Below, piece after piece: positions 10,558 through 19,788 of a stretch of 64,000 nt of DNA. Numbering within the stretch: the first letter of the stretch is position 1; each line of letters starts with the position of its first letter. The stretch is taken from assembly GCF_001730295.1 (NCBI RefSeq), contig NZ_MIKA01000048.1:62001-126000 (forward strand), read 5' to 3'. A program made the translations under genes and the position numbers. Below the pieces are notes generated by a model. It worked only from the letters and a program-made list of their open reading frames with translations, had not been told where the DNA came from and made no database searches. Source of the DNA: Enterococcus plantarum (GTDB taxonomy: Bacteria > Bacillota > Bacilli > Lactobacillales > Enterococcaceae).

Positions 10558-13272
10558 ATGAAATCTAGAAAAGACGAGATTTTAGCAGTCTTAGAATTAA
10601 AAAAACAAGGCATGACAGCAGCAGATGTCGCTAGTGAGCTAGCAATTGATCGTAGCAATGCTAGCCGCTATTTAAGTGAATTGTTCAAAGAGAACAAAAT
10701 CATTAAAAGTGATGGTCGCCCCGTCATCTATTCAGTTGTTACGGAAGAAGCCAAAGTGCACGTGGATAGTTCCAGTGAGGTAACATTCGATAACTTAGTA
10801 GGAGCGCAAGATTCTTTAAAGGTCAGCATCCAACAAGCAAAAGCCGCGATTTTATATCCTCCACGTGGCTTACACACAATTATTTTTGGTGAAACAGGAA
10901 CGGGTAAATCCCTATTTGCCGAATGTATGTATCGTTTTGCAGTTGATTCAAAAACCTTGGCAGCTGATGCGCCTTTTGTTTCATTTAACTGTGCGGATTA
11001 CGCTCAGAATCCACAATTACTTTTTGGTCATATTTTTGGGGTCAAAAAAGGAGCATATACCGGTGCAAATGAAGATAGTCCTGGGTTGATGTCGAAAGCC
11101 GATGGAGGAATACTTTTCCTTGATGAAATTCATCGCTTACCGCCAGAAGGTCAGGAAATGCTGTTCACCTTTATTGACAAAGGTATTTACCGTCCGCTTG
11201 GTGAAAGTGGTAAAACCTATGAAGCCTCGGTTCAAATTATTGGTGCAACAACTGAATCGTCTGAAAGCTTTTTAACAACGTTTAATCGCAGAATTCCAAT
11301 GGCAATCACATTACCGTCTCTAGACGCGCGCTCACTTGATGAACGGTATGATATTATTTCATTATTTATTAAACAAGAAGCGAATCGTTTGAACCAACGA
11401 ATCGACATTAAAAGAGAAGCAATCCTAGCCTTTATGCTCTATGACGCTGAAGGGAATATCGGTCAAGTGAAACGGGATTTAAAACTCGTCTGTGCCAAGT
11501 CGTTTCTTCATTATCGAACGCATGATGAATCCAGTTTGGTGATTCAAAAACGAGATTTACCGCTGCAAGTTCAAAAAGGACTATTAAAAATCAAAGAAGT
11601 TTCTGATCGCTTAGACCGTTTTGTCGATAGTAAAAGCAATTATTTGAGTTTTGAGCCAGGAACAAATGAAGTGGTTTGGCCTCAAGATCCGGCTCGTGAT
11701 ATGCAAGTCTATAATGAAATTGAAGAGAAAGTAGCAACACTGTCAGCGAATGAATTAGAAAATGTGGATTTAGAACAGCTGATATCACGCGACATGGATG
11801 CTTATTTTCAAACATATGTAGATGAATTGACACAAAATCCTGTGCATAAGGAATTATTACCAGAACCGATTTGGAGATTGACGGATCAGTTATATGATAT
11901 CGCTGAAAAGAGATTAGAACGTACCTATAACGAAAAAGCCCGTTTTGCTTTTGCTTTACATTTACAAAGTACGATCGATCGAGTGAGAGAAGGACACGTA
12001 ATCGTTCATCCTAATTTAAACAATGTTCGCAAGAAAATGAAGAAAGAATTTCAGGTAGCGATGGATCTATCTGCTATCATAGAAGAAGAAAACAATATCG
12101 AAATTCCTTTTGATGAAATTGGCTTTATCAGTATGTTTTTGTCGATCAATGTTGGAAGTAAAGAAAAAGTTCATGCCAATAACGTTGGTGTGGTAGTTTT
12201 GATGCATGGGGATTCAACAGCTTCCAGTATGTTGAAAACGGCTCAGGAATTACTAGGAACAGAAACCGGTGTTGCGATGAACATGCCGCTTACGATGGAA
12301 GTTCAAACAATGTACGAACAACTAAAAAGCTTTGTCTTAAATTATCGTGATAAATTAGTAAATGGGATGCTTCTTTTAACAGATATGGGCTCATTGAATT
12401 CATTTGGAAATCTGATTTTTGAAGAAACCGGTATTCGGACAAAAGCAATCACAATGACGAGTACAATGATTGTTTTAGAAGCGATTCGTATGGCGAGTGT
12501 GGGACGCAGTTTAGAAGATATTTATCAAAACATCCAAATGTCATTTGAAAGTATCATCAGAGAGCAGTTTCGTACCAGTCCACAAAATCGTGAGGACGTA
12601 AAAAAAGCTGTAGTTGTGACTTGTTTCACTGGTGAAGGCGTTGCAGCAAAACTATATCAACGGATTTTACCAGTGATCGATGAAAATAAAGTAGAAATTA
12701 TACAGATGCAGTTTTTAGAACGAGAAGCCTTTAAAAAACATATCGACAGTTTAATGGAAGAGTATGAAATCAAAGCAATCGCAGGAACAGTCGATGTAGA
12801 ATATCAAAATATTCCTTTCTTTTCAGCCTACGACATTTTCGATGACGAGAAATTAAATGTTCTTAAACGAATTGCTGGTGATGACGTTCCAACAGAGAAG
12901 ATCGTGAAATCATTAGGTGGAACAATTACTGCAGTCGATTCATTACAGAAATTGATTGTTATGTTGCAAAAAACGGTTCATCAAATTCAAACGGATATGC
13001 ATATTATAGTAGAACCTGGTGTGGATGCTGGTATTGTGATCCACTTAGCATTTTTAGTAGATGCTATCTTGAAAGGTGAAAAATCAAAAGAATTCGAGAA
13101 TCTAGCAGACTTCATGAAAAGGAACCGACTAGAAACTGATGTCACTAGGACTAATTTAATGACTATTGAAAAAGCCTATCGTGTAGCATTTACCGAGTCG
13201 GATATCGCACATCTGACACAACTGTTTTTAGAAAATAGAATTGAAATGATCACAGAAAATAAGCAACATTGA
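10558..13272 (+). CDS. Sigma-54-dependent PTS activator, LevR/ManR family
   Basis: 904 residues. Order: N-terminal helix-turn-helix (about 1-70), AAA+ sigma-54 interaction domain with Walker A GETGTGKS (111-118), the GAFTGA-loop variant GAYTGA (165-170) and Walker B GGILFLDE (near 183-190), then PRD1 (His near 465), an EIIA-Man-like domain (MHGDSTASS, His near 549), an EIIB-like domain (TCFTGEG, Cys near 687) and PRD2 (VIHLAF, His near 827). The phosphorylatable domains let PTS status set its activity. Three -24/-12 promoters downstream make it the obvious activator of the neighbouring PTS units. An AAGGAGG site precedes the ATG. Confidence 0.92.
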   Translation: MKSRKDEILAVLELKKQGMTAADVASELAIDRSNASRYLSELFKENKIIKSDGRPVIYSVVTEEAKVHVDSSSEVTFDNLVGAQDSLKVSIQQAKAAILYPPRGLHTIIFGETGTGKSLFAECMYRFAVDSKTLAADAPFVSFNCADYAQNPQLLFGHIFGVKKGAYTGANEDSPGLMSKADGGILFLDEIHRLPPEGQEMLFTFIDKGIYRPLGESGKTYEASVQIIGATTESSESFLTTFNRRIPMAITLPSLDARSLDERYDIISLFIKQEANRLNQRIDIKREAILAFMLYDAEGNIGQVKRDLKLVCAKSFLHYRTHDESSLVIQKRDLPLQVQKGLLKIKEVSDRLDRFVDSKSNYLSFEPGTNEVVWPQDPARDMQVYNEIEEKVATLSANELENVDLEQLISRDMDAYFQTYVDELTQNPVHKELLPEPIWRLTDQLYDIAEKRLERTYNEKARFAFALHLQSTIDRVREGHVIVHPNLNNVRKKMKKEFQVAMDLSAIIEEENNIEIPFDEIGFISMFLSINVGSKEKVHANNVGVVVLMHGDSTASSMLKTAQELLGTETGVAMNMPLTMEVQTMYEQLKSFVLNYRDKLVNGMLLLTDMGSLNSFGNLIFEETGIRTKAITMTSTMIVLEAIRMASVGRSLEDIYQNIQMSFESIIREQFRTSPQNREDVKKAVVVTCFTGEGVAAKLYQRILPVIDENKVEIIQMQFLEREAFKKHIDSLMEEYEIKAIAGTVDVEYQNIPFFSAYDIFDDEKLNVLKRIAGDDVPTEKIVKSLGGTITAVDSLQKLIVMLQKTVHQIQTDMHIIVEPGVDAGIVIHLAFLVDAILKGEKSKEFENLADFMKRNRLETDVTRTNLMTIEKAYRVAFTESDIAHLTQLFLENRIEMITENKQH

Positions 13273-13295
13273 TTAGTGTGTAGATTGAAAATAAA

Positions 13296-13309
13296 TAGTG
13301 TGTACACAA
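13296..13309 (+). repeat. Conserved element upstream of PTS unit 1
   Basis: TAGTGTGTACACAA, containing the palindrome TGTGTACACA, occurs at the same relative place upstream of PTS unit 2 (17091-17104). Conservation between duplicated promoters may simply reflect recent duplication, or mark an extra regulator site. Confidence 0.5.
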
Positions 13310-13313
13310 ATTG

Positions 13314-13352
13314 TATAGACCAAAAACCTATTATGACTAGGTTTGGTCTATA
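13314..13352 (+). promoter_or_regulatory. Upstream activating sequence of PTS unit 1
   Basis: Large inverted repeat: TATAGACCAAAAACCTA, a 7-base spacer, then TAGGTTTGGTCTATA. It sits just upstream of the -24/-12 promoter and is conserved at 17109-17147, matching the position expected for a LevR/ManR-type activator site. Confidence 0.75.
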
Positions 13353-13358
13353 TTTTTT

Positions 13359-13375
13359 TTGGCACGCTTCTTGCT
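13359..13375 (+). promoter_or_regulatory. Sigma-54 promoter, PTS unit 1
   Basis: TTGGCACGCTTCTTGCT matches the -24 (GG) / -12 (GC) consensus of sigma-54 promoters closely. It lies about 45 bp before the EIIB start and next to the activator gene. Confidence 0.9.
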
Positions 13376-13421
13376 TTATATAAAAGTGTAAATATAACAA
13401 TTTTAGAAGGAGTGACTAATA

Positions 13422-13742
13422 ATGGCTAAAAAAACAATTATGTTAGTATGTTCAGCAGGGATGAGTACAAGTTTATTAGTAACAAAAATGCAAAAAGCAG
13501 CAGAAGATCGTGGAATGGAAGCAGACATTTTTGCAGTATCCGCATCAGATGCAGATAATAACTTAGAAGCCAAAGATGTAAACGTATTACTTTTAGGTCC
13601 ACAAGTTCGTTTCATGAAAGCTCAATTTGAACAAAAATTAGCACCTAAAGGAATTCCTTTTGACGTAATCAATATGTCAGATTATGGCATGATGAACGGC
13701 GAAAAAGTGTTAGATCAAGCAATTGCTTTAATGGGTGAATAA
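13422..13742 (+). CDS. PTS lactose/cellobiose-type EIIB (copy 1)
   Basis: 106 residues. The phospho-cysteine loop MLVCSAGMSTSLLVTKM near residues 6-22 is typical of lactose/cellobiose family EIIB, which passes phosphate from EIIA to the incoming sugar on EIIC. First gene of a sigma-54 unit with EIIA, EIIC and a 6-phospho-beta-glucosidase, so cellobiose or another beta-glucoside is the likely substrate. Copy 2 at 17217 differs at about four residues by eye. Confidence 0.92.
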   Translation: MAKKTIMLVCSAGMSTSLLVTKMQKAAEDRGMEADIFAVSASDADNNLEAKDVNVLLLGPQVRFMKAQFEQKLAPKGIPFDVINMSDYGMMNGEKVLDQAIALMGE

Positions 13743-13776
13743 TCAACAAAATAAAAAATGAATGGAGTTTTTGAAT

Positions 13777-14094
13777 ATGGAAGAGCAACAAAATTTAGAA
13801 GCAGTAATGGGATTGATTATGTATGGAGGAAATGCTAAAAGCGATGCAATGGAAGCGATTGCTGCAGCGAAAGCAGGAGACTTCGAATTAGCAGATCAAA
13901 AAATTGTAGATGCAGAGGAATCTTTAGTTCAAGCACATCATTCTCAGACAGGAATGTTAACACAAGAAGCACAAGGAAATCATATCCAAGTCACATTACT
14001 GACAGTTCATAGTCAAGATCATTTGATGACTGCAATTGCGTTTACAGATTTAGCAAAAGAGATCATCGAGTTGTATCGTCGTATGGATAACTAG
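13777..14094 (+). CDS. PTS lactose/cellobiose-type EIIA (copy 1)
   Basis: 105-residue EIIA of the Lac family. The histidine-rich C-terminal half (QAHHSQTGML and HSQDHLMTAI) contains the phosphorylated His of this family. I prefer the ATG at 13777, 8 bases after GGAG, over an ATG at 13762. Intact, unlike copy 2. Confidence 0.9.
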   Translation: MEEQQNLEAVMGLIMYGGNAKSDAMEAIAAAKAGDFELADQKIVDAEESLVQAHHSQTGMLTQEAQGNHIQVTLLTVHSQDHLMTAIAFTDLAKEIIELYRRMDN

Positions 14095-14180
14095 TAATAG
14101 AAAACGGAACAGTAGTTACAATAGATTTGAAGAGTGTACAGGCTTTTTAGATAAATATTATTTAGGGGGATTTACAAGAA

Positions 14181-15473
14181 ATGGACGGATTTGTACAATG
14201 GATGGAAAAACATTTTATGCCGAAAGCTTCAGTAATTGCGGCTCAACGCCACTTAGTAGCAATTCGTGATGCATTTGTCGTTACGATGCCATTAATGATT
14301 TTAGGAGCATTAGCGGTACTTATCAACAATTTACCAATACCTGGATTTCCAGAATTAATGGATAAATTATTCCCAATGATTGTCAACGATGCACCGATTT
14401 GGAAAAGTTTCGGTGGCAATATTTGGAATGGAACATTTGCTATTTTTTCAATTTTAGTTGCCTTTTTAGTAGCATATAACTTAGTAAAATCTTACGGTAA
14501 AGACGGAATTGCGGCAGGGACAGTTTCAGTTGCTTCGTTCTTTGCAGTTGGTGGATTAAGTGGAACAGATGCTACAGGATTATTCATTGCTCTAGTTATT
14601 GCACTTATTTCAGGAGAAATTTTCCAAAGATTAGTTGGAAATGATAAATTAGTAATCAAAATGCCCGATGGTGTTCCGCCAGCGGTAGCCAAATCATTTG
14701 CGGCTTTATTACCTGCAATGATCACAATCAGCTTTTTTAGTTTGATCACATCAATTTTATTAGGCTTTGGTGTTGAAAATATCGTAGTGTCATTCTATGA
14801 AGCAGTTCAAAAACCATTTATGGGATTAGCAAACAGCTATCCATCAGCATTACTATTAGCGTTTATTACACCTTTCTTATGGTTCTTTGGGTTACATGGC
14901 GCCAATATGGTTGATCCATTGATGCAAACAATCAATGTACCAGCGATCGATGCCAATATCAAAGCGTTAGAAGCAGGGGAAAAAATTCCTTATATCGTAA
15001 ATAAACCTTTCTTTGATTCATTTGTAAACCTAGGTGGAACAGGTGCTACATTAGGATTGCTGATTGCAATCTTCTTAGTAGGACGTAAAAATAAACCATT
15101 TAAAGTAATCACAAACTTAAGTTTAGCACCAGGTATTTTTAATATTAATGAGCCAGTAATGTTTGGACTTCCGATCGTATTGAATCCAATCATGTTTATT
15201 CCATTTATCATTACGCCAATGGTTCTTGTAACAACGGCGTATATTGCAACTTCAACAGGACTTGTACCAGCTGCGACATTTATGCCACCATGGGTAACTC
15301 CGCCGATCATTGGTGGATTCTTAGCAACTAAGAGTATTGCGGGTGGTGTATTAGCTGCCGTGAACTTAGTGATTTCTATATTGATTTATATTCCGTTTGT
15401 CAAAGTCGCAACGGATCAATTTGTAAAACAGGAAGCAGCAACCTTAGCTCAAGAAGAGCAAACACAAGCTTAA
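14181..15473 (+). CDS. PTS lactose/cellobiose-type EIIC (unit 1)
   Basis: 430-residue polytopic permease. Conserved EIIC features include the N-terminal QRHLVAIRDAFVVTMPL, KMPDGVPPAVAKSFAAL, FFGLHGANMVDP, and FNINEPVMFGLPIVLNP, the last being the hallmark of cellobiose/lactose EIIC. Forms the membrane channel with EIIB/EIIA just upstream. Confidence 0.93.
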   Translation: MDGFVQWMEKHFMPKASVIAAQRHLVAIRDAFVVTMPLMILGALAVLINNLPIPGFPELMDKLFPMIVNDAPIWKSFGGNIWNGTFAIFSILVAFLVAYNLVKSYGKDGIAAGTVSVASFFAVGGLSGTDATGLFIALVIALISGEIFQRLVGNDKLVIKMPDGVPPAVAKSFAALLPAMITISFFSLITSILLGFGVENIVVSFYEAVQKPFMGLANSYPSALLLAFITPFLWFFGLHGANMVDPLMQTINVPAIDANIKALEAGEKIPYIVNKPFFDSFVNLGGTGATLGLLIAIFLVGRKNKPFKVITNLSLAPGIFNINEPVMFGLPIVLNPIMFIPFIITPMVLVTTAYIATSTGLVPAATFMPPWVTPPIIGGFLATKSIAGGVLAAVNLVISILIYIPFVKVATDQFVKQEAATLAQEEQTQA

Positions 15474-15486
15474 TGATATAACCAAC

Positions 15487-15566
15487 AGATAAAATCTCTT
15501 CAAGAGCAGCGAGACAAAACAAAGTCATTGTTTTATCTTGCATTTTGAGGGATTTTATCTCTTTTT
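15487..15566 (+). terminator. Imperfect hairpin with T-tract between EIIC and bgl
   Basis: AGATAAAATC...CAAGAC-like left arm pairs imperfectly with GTTTTATCTTGC...GATTTTATCT on the right, followed by CTTTTT. It could partly terminate transcription and lower expression of the downstream hydrolase relative to the transporter. Read-through is needed because no promoter is obvious before bgl. Confidence 0.5.
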
Positions 15567-15595
15567 AAATAAATTTAATATAGGAGATGACGAGC

Positions 15596-16993
15596 ATGAA
15601 TTATCAGTTCCCAAAAGGTTTTTGGTGGGGTTCAGCAGCTAGTGGCCCTCAAACAGAAGGTGTTTTTAAAGGGGATGGAAAAGCACAAAATATATGGGAT
15701 TTTTGGTATGAAGAGAAACCTGAAAAGTTTTTCAATGAAGTAGGTCCAGATAAGACTTCTCAGTTTTATAAGAACTATCATGAAGATGTCCAACTAATGA
15801 AAGCAACTGGGCATAACTCTTTTCGGACGTCGATTCAGTGGAGCAGATTGATTCCTGATCCAGAGACAGGCGAAGTAAATCCAAAAGCTGTTGAATTTTA
15901 TAATGATGTAATCAATTGTTTGCTGGATCAAGGTATCGAACCGTTCATGAATTTATACCATTTTGACATGCCGATGGTGTTACAAGAAAAAGGCGGCTGG
16001 TTGAATCGAAAAGTAGTGGATTACTATGTTGTTTATGCTAAGACTTGTTTTGAATTATTTGGCGACCGTGTGAAAAAATGGTTTACGCACAATGAACCAA
16101 TCGTGCCTGTCGAAGGTGGATACTTATATGGCTGGCATTATCCAGAAGAAGTAAACTTAAAGCATGGTGTTCAAGTTGCCTATCACGAAGCTTTAGCAAG
16201 TGCAAAAGCGATAGAAGTCTACCATAGTCTGGCTTTAACAGGTGAAATCGGAATCGTTCTTAATTTGACACCAAGTTATCCTAGAGATCCTGGAAATGAG
16301 GCAGATGTTAAAGCTGCCCGTTTGGTAGATGGATTGTTCAATCGTTCGTTTTTAGATCCAGCTGTAAAAGGTCATTTTCCAGAAGATATAGTAGCATGGC
16401 TCAAAGAACAGGACTTGATGCCTGAAACAACACTAGAGGATTTAGCGACGATTGCTGAAAATACGATTGATCTTTTAGGCGTGAATTACTACCAACCACG
16501 TAGAGTAAAAGCCAAAGAATCACCAATTGAAATATCAAGCAATGGTATTTTACCAGAAGATTTTTATGATGTGTATGATATGCCAGGGAAAAAAATGAAC
16601 CCTTATCGCGGTTGGGAAATTTACGAAAAAGGGATTTATGATACCTTAATGAATTTGAAAGAAAACTATCACAATATTCGTTGCTACATTTCTGAAAACG
16701 GTATGGGGGTAGAAGGTGAAGAACGTTTTATAAATGCAGAGGGAATGATCGAAGATGATTATCGGATCGAATTTGTAAAAGATCATCTAAAATGGGTCTA
16801 TCAAGCAATTCAAGAAGGAAGTCAAGTTCAGGGATATCATATGTGGACATGTATGGACAATTGGTCGTGGTTAAATGCCTATAAAAACCGGTACGGATTC
16901 ATTGCAGTAGATTTAGATCAAGAGGCTAAAAGAACGATTAAGAAAAGTGGCTATTGGTTTAAAGAGCTCACAAAAAATAATGGTTTTAACTAA
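15596..16993 (+). CDS. GH1 6-phospho-beta-glucosidase
   Basis: 465 residues. N terminus FPKGFWWGSAASGPQTEG, acid/base Glu in THNEP near residue 166, and nucleophile Glu in ISENGMG near residue 366 define glycoside hydrolase family 1. Hydrolyses PTS-imported phosphorylated beta-glucosides inside the cell. The ATG at 15596 is chosen because the AGGAG at 15582-15586 directly abuts the earlier ATG at 15587. Confidence 0.92.
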   Translation: MNYQFPKGFWWGSAASGPQTEGVFKGDGKAQNIWDFWYEEKPEKFFNEVGPDKTSQFYKNYHEDVQLMKATGHNSFRTSIQWSRLIPDPETGEVNPKAVEFYNDVINCLLDQGIEPFMNLYHFDMPMVLQEKGGWLNRKVVDYYVVYAKTCFELFGDRVKKWFTHNEPIVPVEGGYLYGWHYPEEVNLKHGVQVAYHEALASAKAIEVYHSLALTGEIGIVLNLTPSYPRDPGNEADVKAARLVDGLFNRSFLDPAVKGHFPEDIVAWLKEQDLMPETTLEDLATIAENTIDLLGVNYYQPRRVKAKESPIEISSNGILPEDFYDVYDMPGKKMNPYRGWEIYEKGIYDTLMNLKENYHNIRCYISENGMGVEGEERFINAEGMIEDDYRIEFVKDHLKWVYQAIQEGSQVQGYHMWTCMDNWSWLNAYKNRYGFIAVDLDQEAKRTIKKSGYWFKELTKNNGFN

Positions 16994-17090
16994 AAATATA
17001 GGATCTCTAATGAAACGATAAATCATTTTAAATATTAATATATCAACAAAGAAAGCGCACACAAATATTAGCGTGCAGTAGTTAAGTAAA

Positions 17091-17104
17091 TAGTGTGTAC
17101 ACAA
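17091..17104 (+). repeat. Conserved element upstream of PTS unit 2
   Basis: Exact second copy of TAGTGTGTACACAA. It again lies immediately before the activator inverted repeat. Confidence 0.5.
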
Positions 17105-17108
17105 TCTG

Positions 17109-17147
17109 TATAGACCAAAACCCTGTCGTTGTGAGGTTTGGTCTATA
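17109..17147 (+). promoter_or_regulatory. Upstream activating sequence of PTS unit 2
   Basis: Inverted repeat with outer arms TATAGACCAAA and TTTGGTCTATA, the same outer arms as at 13314-13352 but with a different centre. Preservation of the arms while the centre differs supports function in activator binding. Confidence 0.75.
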
Positions 17148-17154
17148 TGTTTCT

Positions 17155-17171
17155 TTGGCACACTTCTTGCT
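17155..17171 (+). promoter_or_regulatory. Sigma-54 promoter, PTS unit 2
   Basis: TTGGCACACTTCTTGCT, one base different from the unit 1 promoter, with intact -24 GG and -12 GC. About 45 bp before the EIIB start. Confidence 0.9.
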
Positions 17172-17216
17172 TTATATAAAAGTGTAAGTACAACAAATTT
17201 TGAAGGAGTGTAAAAA

Positions 17217-17537
17217 ATGGCTAAAAAAACAATTATGTTAGTTTGTTCAGCAGGAATGAGTACAAGTTTATTGGTAACAAAAATGCAAAAAGCAGCAGAA
17301 GAGCGCGGAATGGAAGCAGATATTTTTGCAGTATCCGCATCAGATGCAGATAATAATTTAGAAGCTAAAGATGTAAGCGTATTACTTTTAGGTCCACAAG
17401 TACGTTTCATGAAATCACAGTTCGAACAAAAGTTAGCACCTAAAGGTATTCCATTTGATGTGATCAATATGTCAGATTATGGTATGATGAACGGCGAAAA
17501 AGTGTTAGATCAAGCAATCGCTTTAATAGGTGAGTAA
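17217..17537 (+). CDS. PTS lactose/cellobiose-type EIIB (copy 2)
   Basis: 106 residues, nearly identical to the EIIB at 13422, with about four substitutions by eye (for example DRGM to ERGM and KAQF to KSQF). The phospho-Cys loop LVCSAGMSTSLL is intact. The duplication includes promoter and activator site, so it is recent or kept similar by gene conversion. Confidence 0.92.
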   Translation: MAKKTIMLVCSAGMSTSLLVTKMQKAAEERGMEADIFAVSASDADNNLEAKDVSVLLLGPQVRFMKSQFEQKLAPKGIPFDVINMSDYGMMNGEKVLDQAIALIGE

Positions 17538-17567
17538 AAAATAATATGAATGAACGGAGCTACAAAC

Positions 17568-17889
17568 GTGGAGGAGCAACAACATTTAGAAGCAATAATA
17601 GGGTTGATCATGTACGGAGGAAATGCAAAAAAACGATGCAATGGAAACGGTTGCATATGCTGAAACAGGAAACTTCGAATTAGCGGATCAAAAAATTGCC
17701 GATGCAGAAGAATCTTTAGTTCAAGCACATCATTCTCAAACGGGAATGTTAACGCAAGAAGCTCAAGGAAATCACAGTCAAGTCACATTATTGACAGATC
17801 ATAGTCAAGACCACTTGATGACGTCGATTGCTTTTACAGATTTAGCAAAAGAGATCGTCGATTTGTATCGTCGTATGGATAATGAGTAA
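17568..17889 (+). pseudogene. PTS EIIA copy 2, frameshifted in an A7 tract
   Basis: Compared with copy 1, the frame starting at GTG 17568 runs through about 20 codons, then meets seven A residues at 17627-17633 where six are expected. The extra base sends the frame to a stop. The remaining 88 codons are open from an ATG at 17623 and keep the histidine motifs QAHHSQTGML and HSQDHLMTSI. The product is either a truncated EIIA lacking its first helix, a product restored by slippage on the A-run, or a sequencing error. Copy 1 could supply EIIA in trans. Confidence 0.75.
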
Positions 17890-18021
17890 GAGAAGATATT
17901 TTCTTTTTTGAACGGAAGAAGATGGATGTTAAAGTTTTTTGAACGGGACTTTAACGATGACATTGTTTTAAGGAGTTTAACCGCTCTTTAAATAAATATT
18001 ATTTATAGGAGGAATTAAAAA

Positions 18022-19476
18022 ATGGATGGATTAACAGCCTGGATGGAGAAATATATTCTACCTGTGGCCGGCAAAATTGGTGCGCAAAAGCACTTAGTTG
18101 CATTACGTGATGCTTTTATTGGGACAATGCCAGCAACAATGGCAGGTTCGATTGCAGTAATGATCAACGCGATAATTCGTGACTTGCCACAACAATTTTT
18201 CTCAGACTATGCAACAAACCTTGCAGCAGACAAGGGAATCTTTGCAGTTATTAATGTTATTATTGGAATCAACGGATTTGTTTGGAATGGAACTTTGGCG
18301 ATTGCCGGTTTGATTTTTGCCTTTTCTTGGGGGTACAATCTAGCAAGAGCATACAAAGTAAATGATTTAGCTGGGGGTATCGTTGGGTTAGCGACATTGA
18401 TCCAAGGAATTGCATTTGCTTATTCTAATACATTAGAAACAGCAGTACCTAAAGAATTGATGAACACAATCAATGCTGGCTCTGCAGATTCTGGTTGGTC
18501 AGCAACAGCTGAAGGTTTAACAGCAGGCGGTTGGGGTTGGTTAAAACTAGATCACTTAAATGGTAACGCATACTTTACTGTAATGATCATGGGCGCGATT
18601 TCAGTTATCATTTTTTGTAAATTAATGTTGGCGAATATCACAATCAAAATGCCTGATTCAGTTCCGCCAGCAGTTTCAAAAGCGTTCGCAGCTATTTTAC
18701 CAGCGACGATTGCGTTATATGTTATTGCAATTATTAACTATGTTGTAGGGAAAGTAACGAATGGACAATTGATCATCGATCTTGTTCAAAAGTATATTGC
18801 AGAACCATTCTTGGGCTTATCTCAAGGGCTAGGTGCTGTATTGATCGTAACGATTTTTGTTCAAATTTTCTGGTTCTTTGGTATCCATGGTCCAAACGTA
18901 TTGGCACCAGTTTTAGAAGGGATCTGGGGACAAGCACAATTAATCAATATTGATATTTTCCAAAAAGGCTACAAAGGCTTGACTGGTACCCCAGCTGTCT
19001 TGAAAGCCATTGATGAAGGGAAAGCTTACATGTGGGTTCGTGGCTCATTTGATGCATTCGCATGGTTTGGTGGTTCAGGTGGTACGCTGGTCTTGATCAT
19101 CGCTATCTTGTTATTCTCTAAACGTGCAGATTACCTAACGGTTGGTAAATTATCATTAGGACCTGGTATCTTCAATATTAACGAACCAATCATGTTTGGT
19201 TTACCAATTGTATTAAATGCTATCATGTTTGTGCCATTCTTAGTCGCTCCAGTTGTTGCAACAACAATCGGCTGGTTAGCAACGTACTTTGGTTTAGTAG
19301 CACCAGTGTCACAACAAGTAACATGGGTAGTACCTCCAATCTTGCTTTCATTCTTAGCAACAGGAGCTGACTGGAGAGCACCAATTGTAACAATTGTATG
19401 TATGGTTGTAACATTCCTAATCTGGACACCGTTCGTTATTGCGGCTAACAGAATGGAACCAACTGATTTTGAATAA
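18022..19476 (+). CDS. PTS lactose/cellobiose-type EIIC (unit 2)
   Basis: 484-residue polytopic EIIC. Features: GAQKHLVALRDAFIGTMP, IKMPDSVPPAVSKAFAA, WFFGIHGPNVLAP, and GPGIFNINEPIMFGLPIVLN. Clearly a different permease from the unit 1 EIIC (longer, different central region) although its EIIB/EIIA are near copies, so the two units probably take different beta-glucosides. It is closer to the orphan EIIC at 20667. Confidence 0.92.
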   Translation: MDGLTAWMEKYILPVAGKIGAQKHLVALRDAFIGTMPATMAGSIAVMINAIIRDLPQQFFSDYATNLAADKGIFAVINVIIGINGFVWNGTLAIAGLIFAFSWGYNLARAYKVNDLAGGIVGLATLIQGIAFAYSNTLETAVPKELMNTINAGSADSGWSATAEGLTAGGWGWLKLDHLNGNAYFTVMIMGAISVIIFCKLMLANITIKMPDSVPPAVSKAFAAILPATIALYVIAIINYVVGKVTNGQLIIDLVQKYIAEPFLGLSQGLGAVLIVTIFVQIFWFFGIHGPNVLAPVLEGIWGQAQLINIDIFQKGYKGLTGTPAVLKAIDEGKAYMWVRGSFDAFAWFGGSGGTLVLIIAILLFSKRADYLTVGKLSLGPGIFNINEPIMFGLPIVLNAIMFVPFLVAPVVATTIGWLATYFGLVAPVSQQVTWVVPPILLSFLATGADWRAPIVTIVCMVVTFLIWTPFVIAANRMEPTDFE

Positions 19477-19492
19477 AAAACTAAATAGTTTG

Positions 19493-19522
19493 TTGCTTTC
19501 ACTTTTAACCAAGTGAGAGCAA
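19493..19522 (+). other. Strong intergenic RNA hairpin
   Basis: TTGCTTTCACTT and AAGTGAGAGCAA form a 12-bp stem with one G-U pair and a TTAACC loop, between the EIIC gene and the next small gene. There is no T-run after it, so an mRNA processing or stability element is more likely than a terminator. Confidence 0.5.
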
Positions 19523-19549
19523 CTGCTTTATGATTAAGGAGAGGTTAAA

Positions 19550-19768
19550 ATGATCACAATTGCGAGTGCAATGCAACAAGAAGAAATCAAGAACTTATTA
19601 GAAAGCTATGATGGTGGCGACTTTACATACACTTTCAAAGAAAAAAAAGGCATCAAACTAGCATTCGACGTAACAGGAGATAAAGAAGAAGCAGCTAAGA
19701 AAGCAAAAGAACTAATTAAAGCACAACCTTGGGGCGGTGTCTTGTTCTTCCAAGCAGTTGCAGTTTAA
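19550..19768 (+). CDS. Small hypothetical protein in PTS unit 2
   Basis: 72 residues, soluble, with a Lys/Glu/Ala-rich helix (GDKEEAAKKAKELIKAQP) and a hydrophobic end GGVLFFQAVAV. Preceded by GGAGAGG. I do not recognise the family. Its place inside the PTS unit suggests an accessory role in sugar metabolism, which is inference only. Confidence 0.7.
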   Translation: MITIASAMQQEEIKNLLESYDGGDFTYTFKEKKGIKLAFDVTGDKEEAAKKAKELIKAQPWGGVLFFQAVAV

Positions 19769-19788
19769 AAAGATTGGATGGATGTAAA

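Noticed and set aside
14990-15310. 106-codon minus-strand frame inside EIIC
   Set aside because: Antisense of a conserved permease with no independent support.
16913-17467. 184-codon minus-strand open frame over the PTS unit 2 promoter and EIIB
   Set aside because: It is antisense to the conserved EIIB and sigma-54 promoter and has no family features; the similar minus-strand frame at 13403 arises from the duplicated EIIB.
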